The position numbers and the translations under genes were made by a program. The notes under the pieces were generated by a model that had not been told where the DNA came from, did no database searches, and saw only the letters and a program-made list of their open reading frames with translations. Shown one piece after another: positions 12,287 to 21,548 of a stretch of DNA of 64,000 nucleotides. Origin of the DNA: Fictibacillus barbaricus (GTDB taxonomy: Bacteria; Bacillota; Bacilli; Bacillales; Fictibacillaceae). The first letter of the stretch is position 1, and each line of letters starts with the position of its first letter. The stretch lies in contig NZ_BMCE01000001.1 of the NCBI RefSeq assembly GCF_014635025.1, forward strand, positions 868,001-932,000, read 5' to 3'.

Positions 12287-12976
12287 ATGATCGGTTGTCT
12301 TTGTTTGCATGGTTTTACAGGCGGGCCTTATGAAATCGAGCCAATCACTGAGTATTTAGAGAAACATACGGATTGGGTTCTTTCTGTCCCAACCTATCCT
12401 GGACACGGAAAAGAGCTTTCCTTGCATGGAAGAACACATACAGAATGGCTGGAAGAAGCCGAAAGATCTTATTTAGAACTTCGTGAAAAGGTCGATAACA
12501 TTTACATTGTCGGCTTTTCAATGGGTGGCATGATCGCGGGTTATTTAGCTTCCAAATATGGATGTGACAAATTGATCCTGCTGAATGCCTCTGCTTATTA
12601 TTTAAATCCAGGACAAATGATCAAAGATGTGGCAAATATGATTTCCTCAGGATTTAGTGGCCAGCTGAAAGATCATGAACTATATAAAAGATACAAAAAG
12701 AAATTTAAAGATACACCTTTTAGTGCAACTCGAGAGTTTCGAAAACTGGTTAAGCTGCTCAAACCAGAGTTCTCACAAGTCTCAGCACCTACATTAATTA
12801 TTCAAGGAGAATGCGATGGCCTTGTTCCGCGAAAAAGTGCTGAATATTTGTATGGTGCTATAGCAGCTACCAACAAACGCATTTGCTATTTTAAAGAATC
12901 AAAACACATGATTTGTCACGATGTAGAAAAAGATCAGCTGATCGATGAAGTTTATCAATTTTTAATGAGTGAATAG
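12287..12976 (+). CDS. Alpha/beta hydrolase, carboxylesterase-like
   Basis: This 229-residue alpha/beta hydrolase starts at once with the oxyanion region LHGFTGGPYEIEP. The nucleophile elbow GFSMGG has Ser78. An acid and a histidine are visible in GECDGLV and ESKHMICHD. The nature of the substrate is unknown, but the fold is that of small monoacylglycerol or carboxyl esterases. It is followed after 12 bases by a second, better known esterase, so the two are probably an operon and may be an old duplication. No signal peptide is present, so it should be cytoplasmic. Confidence 0.85.
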   Translation: MIGCLCLHGFTGGPYEIEPITEYLEKHTDWVLSVPTYPGHGKELSLHGRTHTEWLEEAERSYLELREKVDNIYIVGFSMGGMIAGYLASKYGCDKLILLNASAYYLNPGQMIKDVANMISSGFSGQLKDHELYKRYKKKFKDTPFSATREFRKLVKLLKPEFSQVSAPTLIIQGECDGLVPRKSAEYLYGAIAATNKRICYFKESKHMICHDVEKDQLIDEVYQFLMSE

Positions 12977-12988
12977 GAGAGAAGCAAC

Positions 12989-13735
12989 ATGAAAATCACA
13001 GCACCAAAACCGTTTTTCTTTGAAGGAGGAAAGCGGGCAGTCTTAATGCTGCACGGATTTACCGGCAGTTCAGCAGATGTACGAATGCTGGGGAGATTCC
13101 TTCAAAAGAAAGGTTACACATGTCATGCCCCGCAGTATAAAGGACACGCAGTACCTCCTGAAGAATTAGTACACACTGGACCTGAAGACTGGTGGGAAGA
13201 TGTGATCGGCGGATATAATCACTTAAAAGAAAAAGGGTACGATGAGATTGCCGTATGTGGACTATCATTAGGCGGTGTATTCTCATTGAAATTGGCTACA
13301 GAACAGCCGGTAAAAGCAGTCATTCCCATGTGCGCTCCTATGTCCATCAAAAGCGAAGAAGTGATGTACAAAGGGGTCTGTGAATACGCTGAAGAATATA
13401 AAAAGCGGGAGCAGAAGACACGAGAACAGATCGAGCAAGAAATGGAAGAATTTAAAAAAACACCAATGAACACACTAAAAGCACTCCAGGATCTGATTCA
13501 AAGTGTAAGAAATTCTGTCGATCTCGTATACGCACCCACGTTTGTGGTGCAGGCTAGAAATGATGAAATGATTAACACCGATTCTGCAAATATTATTTAT
13601 AACGAAGTTGAAAGTGAAAAGAAAGATATAAAATGGTATGAAAATTCATCACATGTTATTACATTGGACAAGGAAAAAGAACAGCTGCATGAAGATGTTT
13701 ATGCTTTCTTAGAAGACCTCGACTGGTCGGAATAG
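12989..13735 (+). CDS. est: Carboxylesterase, Est30/YvaK type
   Basis: The 248-residue sequence closely follows Geobacillus Est30, which hydrolyses short to medium chain esters. Conserved stretches are the oxyanion motif [20 protein letters not shown], the nucleophile motif GLSLGG (Ser93), the acid in [13 protein letters not shown] and the histidine in [19 protein letters not shown]. It is cytoplasmic. The gene sits directly before rnr with a 30-base gap, an arrangement conserved in Bacillus, where this esterase shares a locus with secG, rnr and smpB. Confidence 0.93.
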   Translation: MKITAPKPFFFEGGKRAVLMLHGFTGSSADVRMLGRFLQKKGYTCHAPQYKGHAVPPEELVHTGPEDWWEDVIGGYNHLKEKGYDEIAVCGLSLGGVFSLKLATEQPVKAVIPMCAPMSIKSEEVMYKGVCEYAEEYKKREQKTREQIEQEMEEFKKTPMNTLKALQDLIQSVRNSVDLVYAPTFVVQARNDEMINTDSANIIYNEVESEKKDIKWYENSSHVITLDKEKEQLHEDVYAFLEDLDWSE

Positions 13736-13765
13736 GACTCTTTCCTTAAAAAAGGAGGTCAGTTT

Positions 13766-16084
13766 TTGGATAAACTGCAAATACTCCAGCTCATGAAAGA
13801 ATCGGAAAAACCGATGACCGTCACCGAGATTGAAGAAGCCCTTCAATTACCGGATGCTGAAGCTTTCAAGGAACTGGTTTTAACATTAAACGAACTAGAA
13901 GACGAAGGATCTGTGGTTAGAACACGCACCAATCGTTACGGGCTCCCTGAAAAGATGAGTCTTATTAAAGGGCGTGTTCAAGGCCACGCAAAAGGGTTTG
14001 CTTTTTTAATTCCTGAAGATAGTGAACAAAAGGATGTGTACATCTCACAATCCGATATGAATGGTGCGATGAGTGGTGATACCGTCCTCGTCAGGTTAAA
14101 CAATACGACGTCTGGGTCACGTCCAGAGGGAACGATTATCCGTATTCTGGAACGAGGCGTTACAGAAGTAGTTGGTACGTTTCAGGAAAGCCGCAGATTC
14201 GGTTTTGTCATCGCAGATGATAAACGCATTCCAAACGATATCTTTATCCCTGCAGAAGGGGTTAACGGAGCGGTAGAAGGCCATAAAGTATTGGTGAAAA
14301 TCACGAAATATCCTGAAGGCCGGAACAGTGCTGAAGGGGAGATCATCCATATCATCGGACATAAAAACGACCCTGGTGTGGATATCATCTCCGTTATTTT
14401 TAAGCATGGACTCCCAAGAGAGTTTCCTGAAGAAGCACTAGATCAAGCACATAATACGCCCGATGAAATAGATCCGAAAGATATTGAAGGACGGCGCGAT
14501 CTTCGGAATGAAACGATTGTAACCATTGACGGAGCTGACGCCAAAGACTTGGATGATGCCGTACATGTGATCAAGCTCCCGAACGGTCATTACAAGCTTG
14601 GTGTTCACATTGCAGATGTTACCCATTATGTAACAGAAGATTCGCCTATTGATAAAGAAGCACGTGAACGCGGTACGAGTGTGTACTTGGTAGACCGTGT
14701 TATCCCGATGATTCCGCATCGTCTCTCAAATGGTATCTGTTCTTTAAATCCAAAAGTGGACCGCTTAACGATTTCGTGTGAGATGGAGATCAACGGTGAT
14801 GGAGAAGTAGTGAAACATGAGATCTTCCCAAGTGTGATCAAGACAACAGAGCGTATGACCTATACGGATGTCCGAAAAATCCTGCAGGATGAAGATGAGG
14901 AAGTTACAAAGAAATATGAACCACTCATCCCATTCTTCCAGCTGATGGGAGAACTTGCTGAAATTTTAAGAAAAAGACGCTTTGCACGGGGAGCGATTGA
15001 CTTTGATTTTTCAGAAGCAAAAGTCATTGTTGATGAGAACAGCGATCCGCAAGATGTTATCATTCGAGAACGATCTGTTGCAGAACGTCTAATCGAAGAA
15101 TTCATGCTTTGTGCAAACGAAACAGTCGCTCAGCATTTTCATGAAAAAGAGCTGCCTTTCATGTATCGAATCCATGAGGATCCAGATGAGGGCAAGCTAG
15201 AGCGTTTCTTAGAGTTCATCGGAATGTTTGGTTATGCCTTAAAAGGGACGCCAACCGACTTACATCCTCGGTCACTTCAGCAGCTTTTAGAGACTGTAAG
15301 AGGCGAGCCAGAAGAAATGGTAATCAGTAAGATTATGCTTCGTTCCATGAAACAAGCAAAGTATGATCATATGTCTCTCGGGCACTATGGTTTGGCAACC
15401 GAGTTCTATACTCACTTTACATCTCCAATCCGCCGTTATCCGGATTTGATCGTTCACCGATTAATCCGTACGTATCTGTTCCAAAAAGATACCGGACCAA
15501 AGACAGTGAGTCATTGGAAGTCAGAACTTCCGGGTATTGCAAAACATTCATCAGCTATGGAACGCCGTGCCGTTGATGCGGAGCGTGAAACGGATGAACT
15601 GAAAAAAGCACAGTTCATGCTTGATAAAGTGGGAGAAGAATTTGATGGTGTCATTAGCTCTGTAACCAACTTTGGATTGTTCGTTGAGCTGCCAAACACG
15701 ATTGAAGGCCTCGTACACGTCAGCTACTTAACGGACGACTATTACCGCTTTGACGAAAAGTTTATGGCGATGATCGGTGAACGAACGGGGAACGTATTCC
15801 GTATCGGTGATGAAATTTCAATTCGCGTTGTGAACGTAAACGTTGATGAACGGGCCATTGATTTTGAGATCGTCGGTATGAAGGGAACGCCACGCAAGCG
15901 TCATAAAGACCGCCAGCAAGTGATAGACATTGGGGACACACCTAAACGCGGACGGGGCAGACGCAGCAACAACCGTAATAGTGAGTCTGAGCGATCGAAC
16001 GGTCCTCAAGATTCAAAAAAAGGAAAGAAAAAGCCTTTTTATAAGCCGGTTGCGAAGAAAAAAGGGAAAAAGAAAAGAAAGTAA
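13766..16084 (+). CDS. rnr: Ribonuclease R
   Basis: This 772-residue 3'-5' exoribonuclease degrades structured RNA and, with tmRNA-SmpB, non-stop messages. The order is an N-terminal winged helix (residues about 1-65), cold-shock OB domains, the RNB catalytic domain with the metal-binding [14 protein letters not shown] near residue 255, an S1 domain ([19 protein letters not shown], about residues 625-710) and a lysine-rich tail ending KKKGKKKRK. The start codon is TTG, fixed by an AAAGGAGG site 7 bases before it and by the family N-terminus. It lies upstream of smpB-ssrA. Confidence 0.96.
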   Translation: MDKLQILQLMKESEKPMTVTEIEEALQLPDAEAFKELVLTLNELEDEGSVVRTRTNRYGLPEKMSLIKGRVQGHAKGFAFLIPEDSEQKDVYISQSDMNGAMSGDTVLVRLNNTTSGSRPEGTIIRILERGVTEVVGTFQESRRFGFVIADDKRIPNDIFIPAEGVNGAVEGHKVLVKITKYPEGRNSAEGEIIHIIGHKNDPGVDIISVIFKHGLPREFPEEALDQAHNTPDEIDPKDIEGRRDLRNETIVTIDGADAKDLDDAVHVIKLPNGHYKLGVHIADVTHYVTEDSPIDKEARERGTSVYLVDRVIPMIPHRLSNGICSLNPKVDRLTISCEMEINGDGEVVKHEIFPSVIKTTERMTYTDVRKILQDEDEEVTKKYEPLIPFFQLMGELAEILRKRRFARGAIDFDFSEAKVIVDENSDPQDVIIRERSVAERLIEEFMLCANETVAQHFHEKELPFMYRIHEDPDEGKLERFLEFIGMFGYALKGTPTDLHPRSLQQLLETVRGEPEEMVISKIMLRSMKQAKYDHMSLGHYGLATEFYTHFTSPIRRYPDLIVHRLIRTYLFQKDTGPKTVSHWKSELPGIAKHSSAMERRAVDAERETDELKKAQFMLDKVGEEFDGVISSVTNFGLFVELPNTIEGLVHVSYLTDDYYRFDEKFMAMIGERTGNVFRIGDEISIRVVNVNVDERAIDFEIVGMKGTPRKRHKDRQQVIDIGDTPKRGRGRRSNNRNSESERSNGPQDSKKGKKKPFYKPVAKKKGKKKRK

Positions 16085-16096
16085 CATGGTAAATGC

Positions 16097-16126
16097 TCAA
16101 GGTTCATCTTCAGTGGTGAACCTTGA
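16097..16126 (+). terminator. Hairpin after rnr (weak terminator)
   Basis: TCAAGGTTCA (16097-16106) pairs with TGAACCTTGA (16117-16126). No T-run follows, and the right arm overlaps the -35 of the smpB promoter. It may be a partial terminator or a 3' end stabiliser. Confidence 0.5.
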
Positions 16127-16151
16127 CGTTATTTGACCAAATTGATATAAT
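16123..16151 (+). promoter_or_regulatory. Sigma-A promoter of smpB
   Basis: TTGACG (16123-16128) and TATAAT (16146-16151) are separated by 17 bases, close to consensus. This would let smpB be transcribed independently of rnr. Confidence 0.78.
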
Positions 16152-16187
16152 TAGATTTCACTTGCTGTGGGGAGGATTGAGTTTTAC

Positions 16188-16655
16188 ATGCCAAAAGGAG
16201 AAGGGAAAGTAGTCGCACAGAATAAAAAGGCGCGGCACGATTACCACGTTGAAGAAACATTTGAAGCTGGAATTGTCCTTCAGGGCACGGAGATAAAATC
16301 CATTCGCGCAGGCAGGGCAAATTTAAAAGATTCCTTTGCCCGTGTGCAGAACGGCGAGTTGTTTTTACACAACATGCACATCAGCACGTATGAGCAAGGA
16401 AACCGGTATAACCATGATCCGCTACGTACGCGTAAGCTGCTTTTGCACCGCAAGGAGATTAACAAGCTGTTGGGTGCAACAAAAGAACAAGGATATTCGA
16501 TTGTTCCTTTGAAAATGTATCTGAAAAATGGTTTTGCTAAGCTTCTCATTGGTCTTGCAAAAGGGAAAAAGCATTATGACAAGCGTGATGACTTGAAAAA
16601 GAAGGATGCAAAACGTGAAATCGAGCGTGCATTCAGGGATCGTCAGAAGATCTAA
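16188..16655 (+). CDS. smpB: tmRNA-binding protein SmpB
   Basis: This 155-residue protein binds the tRNA-like part of tmRNA and brings it to stalled ribosomes. The family signatures [39 protein letters not shown] and [12 protein letters not shown] are present, and the basic tail [20 protein letters not shown] ends as in other bacilli. The ATG at 16188 (MPKGEGK) matches the family start. The in-frame GTG at 16167 lies within the GGGGAGG ribosome region and is not used. ssrA follows after about 140 bases with its own promoter. Confidence 0.97.
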   Translation: MPKGEGKVVAQNKKARHDYHVEETFEAGIVLQGTEIKSIRAGRANLKDSFARVQNGELFLHNMHISTYEQGNRYNHDPLRTRKLLLHRKEINKLLGATKEQGYSIVPLKMYLKNGFAKLLIGLAKGKKHYDKRDDLKKKDAKREIERAFRDRQKI

Positions 16656-16681
16656 TTGGAGCTCCTTACAGGAACTTACAA

Positions 16682-16710
16682 TTGAGACGCGGCGTCGAAA
16701 ATGTTATACT
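16682..16710 (+). promoter_or_regulatory. Sigma-A promoter of ssrA
   Basis: TTGAGA (16682-16687) and TATACT (16705-16710) are separated by 17 bases, with an extended TGT just before the -10. It lies about 85 bases before the mature tmRNA 5' end, so a 5' leader is processed off. Confidence 0.8.
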
Positions 16711-16794
16711 AAGCACACAAGTGAATAAGGGCAAATTAGCTTTTATCTCTTTCCGTGGTTCGGCAGAATTAAGTTTCTGCACCATTTTAATAAT

Positions 16795-17155
16795 GGGGAC
16801 GTTACGGATTCGACAGGGGTAGTTTGAGCTTAAGTTGCGAGTCGAGGGGGTCGGCCTCGTTAAAACGCCAAAGCCAATAACTGGCAAACAAAACAACAAC
16901 CTAGCTTTAGCTGCTTAATAGCACTTTAGCTGTTCCTCCCTCCATCGCCCATGTGGTAGGGTAAGGGACTCACTCTTAGTGGGCTACGCCGGTTGTCCTC
17001 CGCCTGAGGACGATGGAAGAGAATAATCAGGCTAGCGGTCCGGACGCCTGTCGGCTGGCAGATGGATTCGCGAAATGCGAATAAACCGACTACACTCGTA
17101 GAAGCTTAAGTGCCAATATCTTTGGACGTGGGTTCGACTCCCACCGTCTCCACCA
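16795..17155 (+). ncRNA. ssrA: Transfer-messenger RNA (tmRNA)
   Basis: The RNA begins GGGGACGUUACGGAUUCGAC and ends with the T-arm GGGUUCGACUCCCACC and the CCA 3' end, which pair to form the alanine tRNA-like domain. The tag reading frame at 16883-16915 encodes GKQNNNLALAA and is closed by UAA (16916-16918). With the alanine loaded on the tmRNA, the tag is AGKQNNNLALAA. The LALAA-type ending is the ClpXP degron seen across Bacillus. The length is about 361 bases. It rescues ribosomes together with SmpB. Confidence 0.97.
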
Positions 17156-17240
17156 ATACATAGGTGGATTAAGATCAATTTTGATATATTATTAATTGAT
17201 TAATGAACTTGGTCTTCTTGATTTTGCTAATTTAAACATT

Positions 17241-17276
17241 AAAAAGAGCTCACCAATTGGTGAGCTCTTTTTTTTT
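17241..17276 (+). terminator. Terminator of ssrA
   Basis: The stem AAAAAGAGCTCACCAA/TTGGTGAGCTCTTTTT is a perfect palindrome followed by more T residues. Confidence 0.93.
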
Positions 17277-17545
17277 ATTCCATAAACCGGCCAGATTGTG
17301 GAAGACTTAAAGTAAGTAATTACTGAAGAAAAGTTTATCGCGATTAAAAAACTAATTTCTTTTCAGGACATCTCTTCGTAATAATAGAAATTAATAATCT
17401 CTATGTATTTGAGAGGGAGTTCATATTTTGTCTCATGAATGAGATATACATTATTTCTTGATTAACTTTAAGACCAGAATCGTTCAAAAATAATTTATTG
17501 GGTAACTTAAATAAGATATAACATGTTTGAAGGTGAGAAATTTTT
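17277..17545. other. AT-rich intergenic stretch behind ssrA
   Basis: I see no gene here. The stretch is AT-rich, both strands are broken by stops, and no tRNA or clear promoter is visible. GGTGAGA just before 17546 is the ribosome site of the next gene. Confidence 0.6.
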
Positions 17546-18421
17546 ATGAATACAATCAAAAGGCTCAATAAGCTAAAAATGATTTCACGAGGATTGATGG
17601 TAATTATTGGCGGATTTATAGCAGCGTATGGACTAGAAACGGTATTAATTCCAAACAATGTTTCAGACGGTGGTGTGACCGGTCTTGGTATCGTTGGATC
17701 ACAACTATTTGGATTACCGTTAGGAGTTCTAATTACAGTTTTAAACCTTCCTTTTATCTGGCTAGGTTATCAACAAATTGGTAAAAATTTTGCTATTTTT
17801 TCGATTATAGGAATAGCTTCACTTGCTGTTGGTACATTCCTCATGCACCATACACCAGCGATTATTGAAGGGGATACATTATTAGTTACCGTTGTTGGTG
17901 GTATTATCCTAGGTTTTGGGATGGGGTTAGCATTGCGGAATGGCGGGGCACTAGATGGGATTGATATGCTGGCTGTACTGCTTTCTCGGAAATTACCGTT
18001 TGGGACAAGTGATCTCATTCTTTTCTTAAACACCTTCGTATTTATTTTCGTGTCAACTGCATTCGGCCTACAAGGAGCAATTCTTTCGGCAATTGCTTAT
18101 TATATTGCTTCAAAAGTGATTCACATAGTGGAAGAAGGTTTAAGCGGCTCTAAGACCTTTAAAATTATCACAACTCAACCTAAATTAATGGTAGAGACTA
18201 TACGTGATTGCTTAGGTCGAAGTGCGACATATAACGAAGTTTACGGTGGTTTTTCCCATGAAAAATTTAAGGAAATCACATGTGTCATTAATCGCCTAGA
18301 AGAAAGCAAAATGAAAGAAATCATTAATGAGATTGACGAAACTGCTTTTGTTACCGTATATGACGTAGCAGAAGTTAAGGGTGGTAATTTCAGAAAACAT
18401 AATTTATTAGACAAAAACTAG
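17546..18421 (+). CDS. YitT family membrane protein (DUF161-DUF2179)
   Basis: The 291-residue protein has five to six hydrophobic segments (residues about 12-200) with the family motifs YGLETVLIPNNVSDGGVTGL and NGGALDGIDMLA. A soluble C-terminal DUF2179 domain of about 80 residues follows (KTFKIITTQPKLMVETIRD, ITCVINRLEESKM, VYDVAEVKGG). YitT proteins are widespread Bacillales membrane proteins of unclear function, perhaps transporters with a ligand-sensing cytoplasmic domain. It is monocistronic, with a terminator at 18460. Confidence 0.9.
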   Translation: MNTIKRLNKLKMISRGLMVIIGGFIAAYGLETVLIPNNVSDGGVTGLGIVGSQLFGLPLGVLITVLNLPFIWLGYQQIGKNFAIFSIIGIASLAVGTFLMHHTPAIIEGDTLLVTVVGGIILGFGMGLALRNGGALDGIDMLAVLLSRKLPFGTSDLILFLNTFVFIFVSTAFGLQGAILSAIAYYIASKVIHIVEEGLSGSKTFKIITTQPKLMVETIRDCLGRSATYNEVYGGFSHEKFKEITCVINRLEESKMKEIINEIDETAFVTVYDVAEVKGGNFRKHNLLDKN

Positions 18422-18459
18422 TTAATTTAAAATCCATAAAGATTTATTCAACAAATGGG

Positions 18460-18491
18460 TGCATTTCTTAAACAGAAGAAATGCATTTTTT
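18460..18491 (+). terminator. Terminator of the yitT-like gene
   Basis: TGCATTTCTT pairs with AAGAAATGCA around an AAACAG loop and is followed by six T. Confidence 0.9.
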
Positions 18492-18745
18492 AATGAAATA
18501 GAATAAAAAATGGGGAAAAAATCAAGAAAAAGTTTTGTACGGATGTCGATATTACAATTTATCATTCGTTTAATCTATAGAGGAGCTTCGAACAAATTAT
18601 GACAGAGTCTGGATAGAATATATAATTAACCTTACTCAACAATCGGGTTCGTTAGTAGAAGATCCTGAGGGTACAGTTTCCTAATTCATTTTCATAAAAA
18701 TTTATTTTATTATCCAGATGCTCTAAACTCTGCTATCGAAAGTTT
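18492..18745. other. Intergenic stretch with a possible gene remnant
   Basis: No complete gene is visible. One forward frame (about 18585-18680) reads NYDRVWIEYIINLTQQSGSL and ends at a TAA, but has no start codon or ribosome site. It could be the C-terminal remnant of a lost gene. I do not recognise its family. Confidence 0.35.
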
Positions 18746-18776
18746 AAAGGCTCTGGTTCATGAACCAGAGCCTTTT
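18746..18776. terminator. Bidirectional terminator
   Basis: AAAGGCTCTGGTTC (18746-18759) and its complement to 18775 form a nearly loopless perfect palindrome with T at the right end and A at the left. It would end the reverse-strand small gene at 18841 and any forward transcript. Confidence 0.85.
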
Positions 18777-18840
18777 ATCGCTTTCCATGCTCCGAAAAAC
18801 GGAGTATGAGTTATTTGTCTGCCTAGATTTCGAATGAAAT

Positions 18841-18987
18841 TTATATGACACCAAACAAGAAAAACAAGATTAATGCAATAAGGAGTAATACTGACGGATC
18901 AATGGTACTCAATAAAGGGTTTTCTGCGACATTTTGCAGAGCAAAAGTTGTCCCCGAGTTATTCACACAACGTTTTTTCTTAGACAT
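18841..18987 (-). CDS. Small C-terminally anchored membrane protein (48 aa), uncharacterised
   Basis: The gene encodes 48 residues starting MSKKKRCVNNSGTTFALQ and ending in one hydrophobic helix, SVLLLIALILFLFGVI. AGAGGTGG lies 7 bases before the ATG, and a terminator palindrome follows the stop. Both support a real gene. The build (basic, Cys-containing head, C-terminal helix ending at the last residue) recalls the many tiny spore or membrane proteins of Bacillus, but I do not recognise the family. It is orientated against all neighbours. Confidence 0.7.
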   Translation of the reverse strand: MSKKKRCVNNSGTTFALQNVAENPLLSTIDPSVLLLIALILFFLFGVI

Positions 18988-19061
18988 GTTTTTCCACCTC
19001 TATTTTTATTAACAATGAGCTATAGTTTTTTAAATATAGCAAACCAGATAAAGGAGATTTC

Positions 19062-19262
19062 TTGAGGACTAACAAAGAAAAGATAATCGATTGTGCCAAG
19101 ATTATTCCTTTAACTTGGTCTTACTATCAATTTATGAGGACAAGCTATGGATGGTGTGGGTGTTCAGAAAGCGTTTTAGTAATTCTGATAAAAAAGGCTC
19201 TAATTTCCAAAGAAAAAGTTATTGACTCTAAAAATAAATTTATGATATTATTAAATATTTGA
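19062..19262 (+). CDS. Possible 66-residue hypothetical protein
   Basis: A TTG start at 19062 follows AAGGAG by 5 bases and gives 66 residues (MRTNKEKIIDCAKIIPLTWS at the start, with a WCGC motif in the middle). It is AT-rich with ordinary composition. No family is recognised. Only the ribosome site supports it, so it may be spurious. Confidence 0.25.
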   Translation: MRTNKEKIIDCAKIIPLTWSYYQFMRTSYGWCGCSESVLVILIKKALISKEKVIDSKNKFMILLNI

Positions 19263-19272
19263 TAAATAAACA

Positions 19273-19307
19273 CATGTATGGTAAGCTTAAGCAGGTTAGC
19301 ATACATG
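19273..19307 (+). promoter_or_regulatory. Inverted repeat abutting the carD ribosome site
   Basis: CATGTATG (19273-19280) and CATACATG (19300-19307) are perfect 8-bp arms 19 bases apart. The right arm ends on the GGAGGTGGG ribosome site of the carD-like gene, so folding could limit translation, or the repeat could bind a dimeric protein. The role is inferred. Confidence 0.4.
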
Positions 19308-19319
19308 GAGGTGGGTTAT

Positions 19320-19781
19320 ATGTTTCAAATTGGTGATAACATTGTTTATCCAATGCATGGAGCAGGTATAATTGAAGCCATAGAAGAAAAAGCATTCTCA
19401 GGGAAAACACAACAGTATTATGTAATTAAAATGTCAATCAGTAATTTGCAAGTTATGATTCCAACGAGTAAAATATTGAGTTCACGTATTCGACCAGTTA
19501 CTGATATTTTTGCATTAAAACACATCTTACACATTTTTCAGCATGGAGAGTCAGATAGATTACTGCCGTGGAAACAAAGGTATAAAGTGAACACCGACAA
19601 AATGAAAACGGGTGAAATACAAGATGGTGCTGAAGTTGTACGTGATTTAATGCGTATGAAGAAAGAAAAAGCACTTAATTCAAGCGAAAAAAAAATGTTG
19701 GATAATGCATATGAATTATTGATCAGTGAGCTGGGATTAATTAAAGGAATCACTGAAAATCAAATAAAAAGTTTCAGTTAA
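19320..19781 (+). CDS. CarD/CdnL family transcription regulator
   Basis: The 153-residue protein begins MFQIGDNIVYPMHGAGIIEAIEE, the typical start of the CarD RNA polymerase-interacting Tudor-like domain. A helical C-terminal part follows (residues about 70-150: DRLLPWKQRYKVNTDKMKTG, then VVRDLMRMKKEKALNSSEKKML). Family members bind the RNAP beta subunit and stabilise open complexes. The Bacillus subtilis relative is YdeB. An upstream in-frame ATG at 19278 lies within an inverted repeat, while the ATG at 19320 has GGAGGTGGG just before it and matches the family start. Confidence 0.9.
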   Translation: MFQIGDNIVYPMHGAGIIEAIEEKAFSGKTQQYYVIKMSISNLQVMIPTSKILSSRIRPVTDIFALKHILHIFQHGESDRLLPWKQRYKVNTDKMKTGEIQDGAEVVRDLMRMKKEKALNSSEKKMLDNAYELLISELGLIKGITENQIKSFS

Positions 19782-19805
19782 GATTAATTATAAATAATGT
19801 AATGC

Positions 19806-19840
19806 ATTCCGATCCTGAATTTTTCGGAATATTATTTTTA
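19806..19840 (+). terminator. Terminator of the carD-like gene
   Basis: ATTCCGA pairs with TCGGAAT (19824-19830), followed by ATTATTTTTATT. Confidence 0.6.
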
Positions 19841-20314
19841 TTAAAAGTAAATCATTTCAAAGCATTCTACTTCTTCAACTCGCTTTTTGAGTAATAGCCT
19901 CTTTTGTTATTTCTACAATCTAATCCATTTATTTTTTTTGATTTCTTTTACTAACGTTCGAAGTTTCATAAAAATTACTCGGCAAAATAGTTACTTGATT
20001 TTTGCAATCCTGATTCACACTGGCACGGACAAGGAGCCGTAAGGATGAAAGAGAGGTAGGGCTTTCATTGTTTTAGGTATATTATCTAAGTCATTATTTC
20101 AAGAACAGAGAAACGCATTCCAAGCGTTTTTTCTAGGCTTTAGAGGTTTTGGAGGTCTTGTTTTCCCATTCTTTGCAACGCCATTTTTTACCGGGTTCGG
20201 TCTTTTCAGATTTCCGTTCTTTGGATTTAGACGTGCTAAATTTAGAATTTCCCCACTAAAATTATAATAATTCCTCATCATTTTCCCCATCCTAGACATA
20301 GGAAGGTGAAAATA
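19841..20314. other. Long AT-rich stretch with a phenylalanine-rich decayed frame
   Basis: No gene with a normal start is visible. A forward frame at about 20046-20224 is rich in Phe and Gly (for example FFLGFRGFGGLVFPFF) but has no ATG, GTG or TTG start. An ATG at 20045 with AAGGAG upstream is out of register by one base and stops after four codons. This could be a frameshifted small gene. A reverse frame over the same bases (20099-20299) has no ribosome site. Confidence 0.35.
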
Positions 20315-21376
20315 ATGGACTTATTAAAAGAGTTAACAGAAGCGAATGGTGCTCCGGGATTTGAAAAAGCCATTCATGACATCATGAAACGTGAAATAAA
20401 TAAAACTGGAGCAGCCTTAGTCAACGACCATCTTGGAAGCATATTCGGAGAAAAAAAAGGTTCAGATGCAGACGGTCCGAAAATCCTATTAGCCGGCCAC
20501 ATGGACGAAGTAGGATTCATGGTAAGTGAGATAACAAAAGATGGTTATCTGCGTTTTGTTCCACTAGGCGGCTGGTGGTCACAAGTTCTTTTGGCACAGC
20601 GTGTTCACATTGAAACGAAAAATAAAACGTTTACAGGTGTAGTGGGTTCGAAGGCTCCACACATTTTAACGCCAGATGAACGCAATAGAGTGTATCCAAT
20701 GAAAGAGATGTTCATTGATATTGGGGCTAATGATAAAGACCAAGTGAAAGAATGGGGAATAAGAGTAGGTGATCCAGTTCTCCCCATCTGTCCTTTTGAG
20801 CTGATGCCAAACGGGGATACGATCCTTGCAAAAGCTCTTGATAACCGTGCAGGCTGTTATACAGCGTTAAACGTACTTCAGCAGCTGCAGAACATCAGCC
20901 ACCCAAATACGGTTTATTGCGGTGCAACGGTTCAAGAGGAAGTTGGATTAAGAGGTGCGATGACAGCTCCTTACATTATGGAACCAGATGTTGCGATCGC
21001 ACTGGATGTAGGTGTTGCAGAGGATGTCCCTGGAGGAAATGCAAACAAGGCGAAACTGGGTGAAGGACCACTATTAACTTTCCTTGACTCATCCATGATC
21101 CCCCACACTGGTTTTCGTGATCTGATGATTGAGGTCGCAGAAAAGAACAATATCCCTTACCAGGTAGATGTTATGCTCGGAGGAGGAACAGATGCAGGAA
21201 AGTTCCACCTTTATAAAAAGGGGATACCAAGCATTGTGGTTGGTGTGGCTGCACGATATATCCATAGCCATACCTCTATGATCAGTAAAAGTGACCTCGA
21301 AAACAGCGCTAAGCTTCTAATAGAACTCGTTAAGGTTCTGGATAAAGAGAAACTCCAGTCGCTTCTTCACTATTAA
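20315..21376 (+). CDS. M42 family metallo-aminopeptidase
   Basis: The protein has 353 residues. Di-metal ligands are visible in LLAGHMDEVGFMV, ALDNRAGCY, TVQEEVGLRGAM and ALDVGVAED, and the late histidine is in AARYIHSHTSMIS. The segment GGGTDAGKFH is also typical. Family enzymes are large cytoplasmic assemblies that trim peptides (glutamyl aminopeptidase or deblocking types; Bacillus relatives YsdC and YtoP). The GTG at 20306 is part of the AAGGTG ribosome site, so the ATG at 20315 is used. It is monocistronic with a terminator. Confidence 0.94.
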   Translation: MDLLKELTEANGAPGFEKAIHDIMKREINKTGAALVNDHLGSIFGEKKGSDADGPKILLAGHMDEVGFMVSEITKDGYLRFVPLGGWWSQVLLAQRVHIETKNKTFTGVVGSKAPHILTPDERNRVYPMKEMFIDIGANDKDQVKEWGIRVGDPVLPICPFELMPNGDTILAKALDNRAGCYTALNVLQQLQNISHPNTVYCGATVQEEVGLRGAMTAPYIMEPDVAIALDVGVAEDVPGGNANKAKLGEGPLLTFLDSSMIPHTGFRDLMIEVAEKNNIPYQVDVMLGGGTDAGKFHLYKKGIPSIVVGVAARYIHSHTSMISKSDLENSAKLLIELVKVLDKEKLQSLLHY

Positions 21377-21385
21377 ACAACAAAC

Positions 21386-21418
21386 AAACCCCGCTGGAAT
21401 ATCTCTGGCGGGGTTTTT
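21386..21418 (+). terminator. Terminator of the M42 peptidase gene
   Basis: AAACCCCGC pairs with GCGGGGTTT and is followed by T residues. Confidence 0.92.
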
Positions 21419-21548
21419 CATGCGGACTCATCATGTTACAGAGTTATAAAAAGTTTTACATCATTCTTTGCTAATCATGTAAAAAAGACTATTATAGAGA
21501 GATGAGAGTATAAGTAGTATAAGTAGTAAAAGGAGATAAGTAATTTTT

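Noticed and set aside
20099-20299. 66-residue reverse-strand frame
   Set aside because: No ribosome site precedes its ATG, and the composition reflects the opposite Phe-rich frame.
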